Assembly (NCBI GenBank): GCA_002104945.1
Contig: MCFH01000018.1
Coordinates: forward strand, 124,001 to 188,000
Length of the DNA stretch: 64,000 bases
Direction of reading: 5' to 3'
From: Piromyces finnis
Lineage: Eukaryota > Neocallimastigomycota > Neocallimastigomycetes > Neocallimastigales > Neocallimastigaceae
Shown: positions 63,642-64,000 of the stretch, in pieces
Numbering within the stretch: position 1 is the stretch's first letter
How the letters are laid out: the number at the start of each line of letters is the position of its first letter
Notes under the pieces: model-generated
Seen by the model: only the letters and a program-made list of their open reading frames with translations
Told to the model about the DNA's origin: nothing
Database searches by the model: none
Program-made: the position numbers and the translations under genes

Positions 63642-64000
63642 AGACTGTATGCTTTAACAAGGTATTTGAGGATTCCAATACTTTCAGGAATTTGTGCTGC
63701 GCAACAAGTGAAATACTATGTTAAATGGAGAAAATTAAATTGTATTATTAAAGAACTCGTCCGATCTATTCTTCCCATATCTCTTGGGCCAAAAAAATCT
63801 TGTTCACTACCTAAGAAACTTATTAAAATAAATATTAAAAGTACTAAAGATATTAGAGAACATGATTGGAAAAATAGTAGCCTAAATAATGGAAGTAAAA
63901 CCCTCAGATATGCTAACAAAAAATTCCTTATGAATTCAAATCGGTTAATGCCTATTGATCTCAACAAACCTCACATAAACTTAGGAATTACTTAGATTAT
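63642..64000 (+). mobile_element. 5'-truncated LINE-B-like fragment, runs off the window
   Basis: It begins near CTGTATGCTTTAACAAGG and aligns with LINE-B from about 30073 onward (GICAAQQVKYYVKWRKLNC, KINIKSTKDIRE, HINLGIT). A stop replaces the Trp codon of the LINE-B ITWII segment at 63993-63995. There are small deletions (for example around 63780). It is a dead 5'-truncated copy whose 3' end lies outside the window. Confidence 0.85.

Overview
This window looks like genomic DNA of an anaerobic gut fungus (Neocallimastigomycota). The evidence is extreme AT richness with long homopolymers and TTTA/TTA microsatellites, short GT-AG introns, large non-LTR retrotransposons, a GH5 cellulase with very long low-complexity linkers, and a giant ankyrin-repeat gene. 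No tool was run: exon structures were built by hand from splice sites that keep the frame and preserve recognisable family motifs.

Layout. 1-1961 (-): 5' part of a seven-exon coiled-coil gene that leaves the window. 4248-12039 (-): three paralogous secreted proteins with introns; a fourth, with one intron, lies at 19274-20307 (+). All four resemble the N-terminal (CBM87-like) part of the fungal deacetylase Agd3, lack the deacetylase domain and end in a hydrophobic tail. 13742-15482 (-): MCTS1/Tma20 ortholog. 16949-17424: an unassigned GC-elevated non-coding island. 20641-31918: a retrotransposon pile-up. It holds a full-ORF LINE (LINE-A), a 5'-truncated relative (LINE-A2) and a second LINE (LINE-B) inserted inside LINE-A2 with a visible 14-bp target-site duplication. 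31930-32540: a decayed antisense LINE fossil. 33401-35380 (-): GH5 endoglucanase. 36910-38622 (-): tubulin cofactor E. 39178-40677 (-): RAD1 checkpoint-clamp subunit in six exons. 41084-42903 (+): classical protein tyrosine phosphatase in four exons. 44188-44940 (+): Cys-rich single-pass membrane protein. 45757-55251 (-): 3164-residue ankyrin-repeat protein in one exon. 57706-63190 (+): ABCA-type ABC transporter in two exons. 63642-64000 (+): another 5'-truncated LINE-B-like fragment.

The genes do not form an operon or an obvious pathway. Three are conserved eukaryotic housekeeping genes (translation re-initiation, tubulin folding, DNA-damage clamp). The cellulase and the secreted CBM87-like family fit a plant-cell-wall-degrading, surface-active lifestyle. 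The most interesting items are the stand-alone CBM87-like family, the non-coding island, the nested LINE insertion with its endonuclease-deleted element, the non-dockerin Cys-rich tail of the cellulase, and the giant ankyrin protein.
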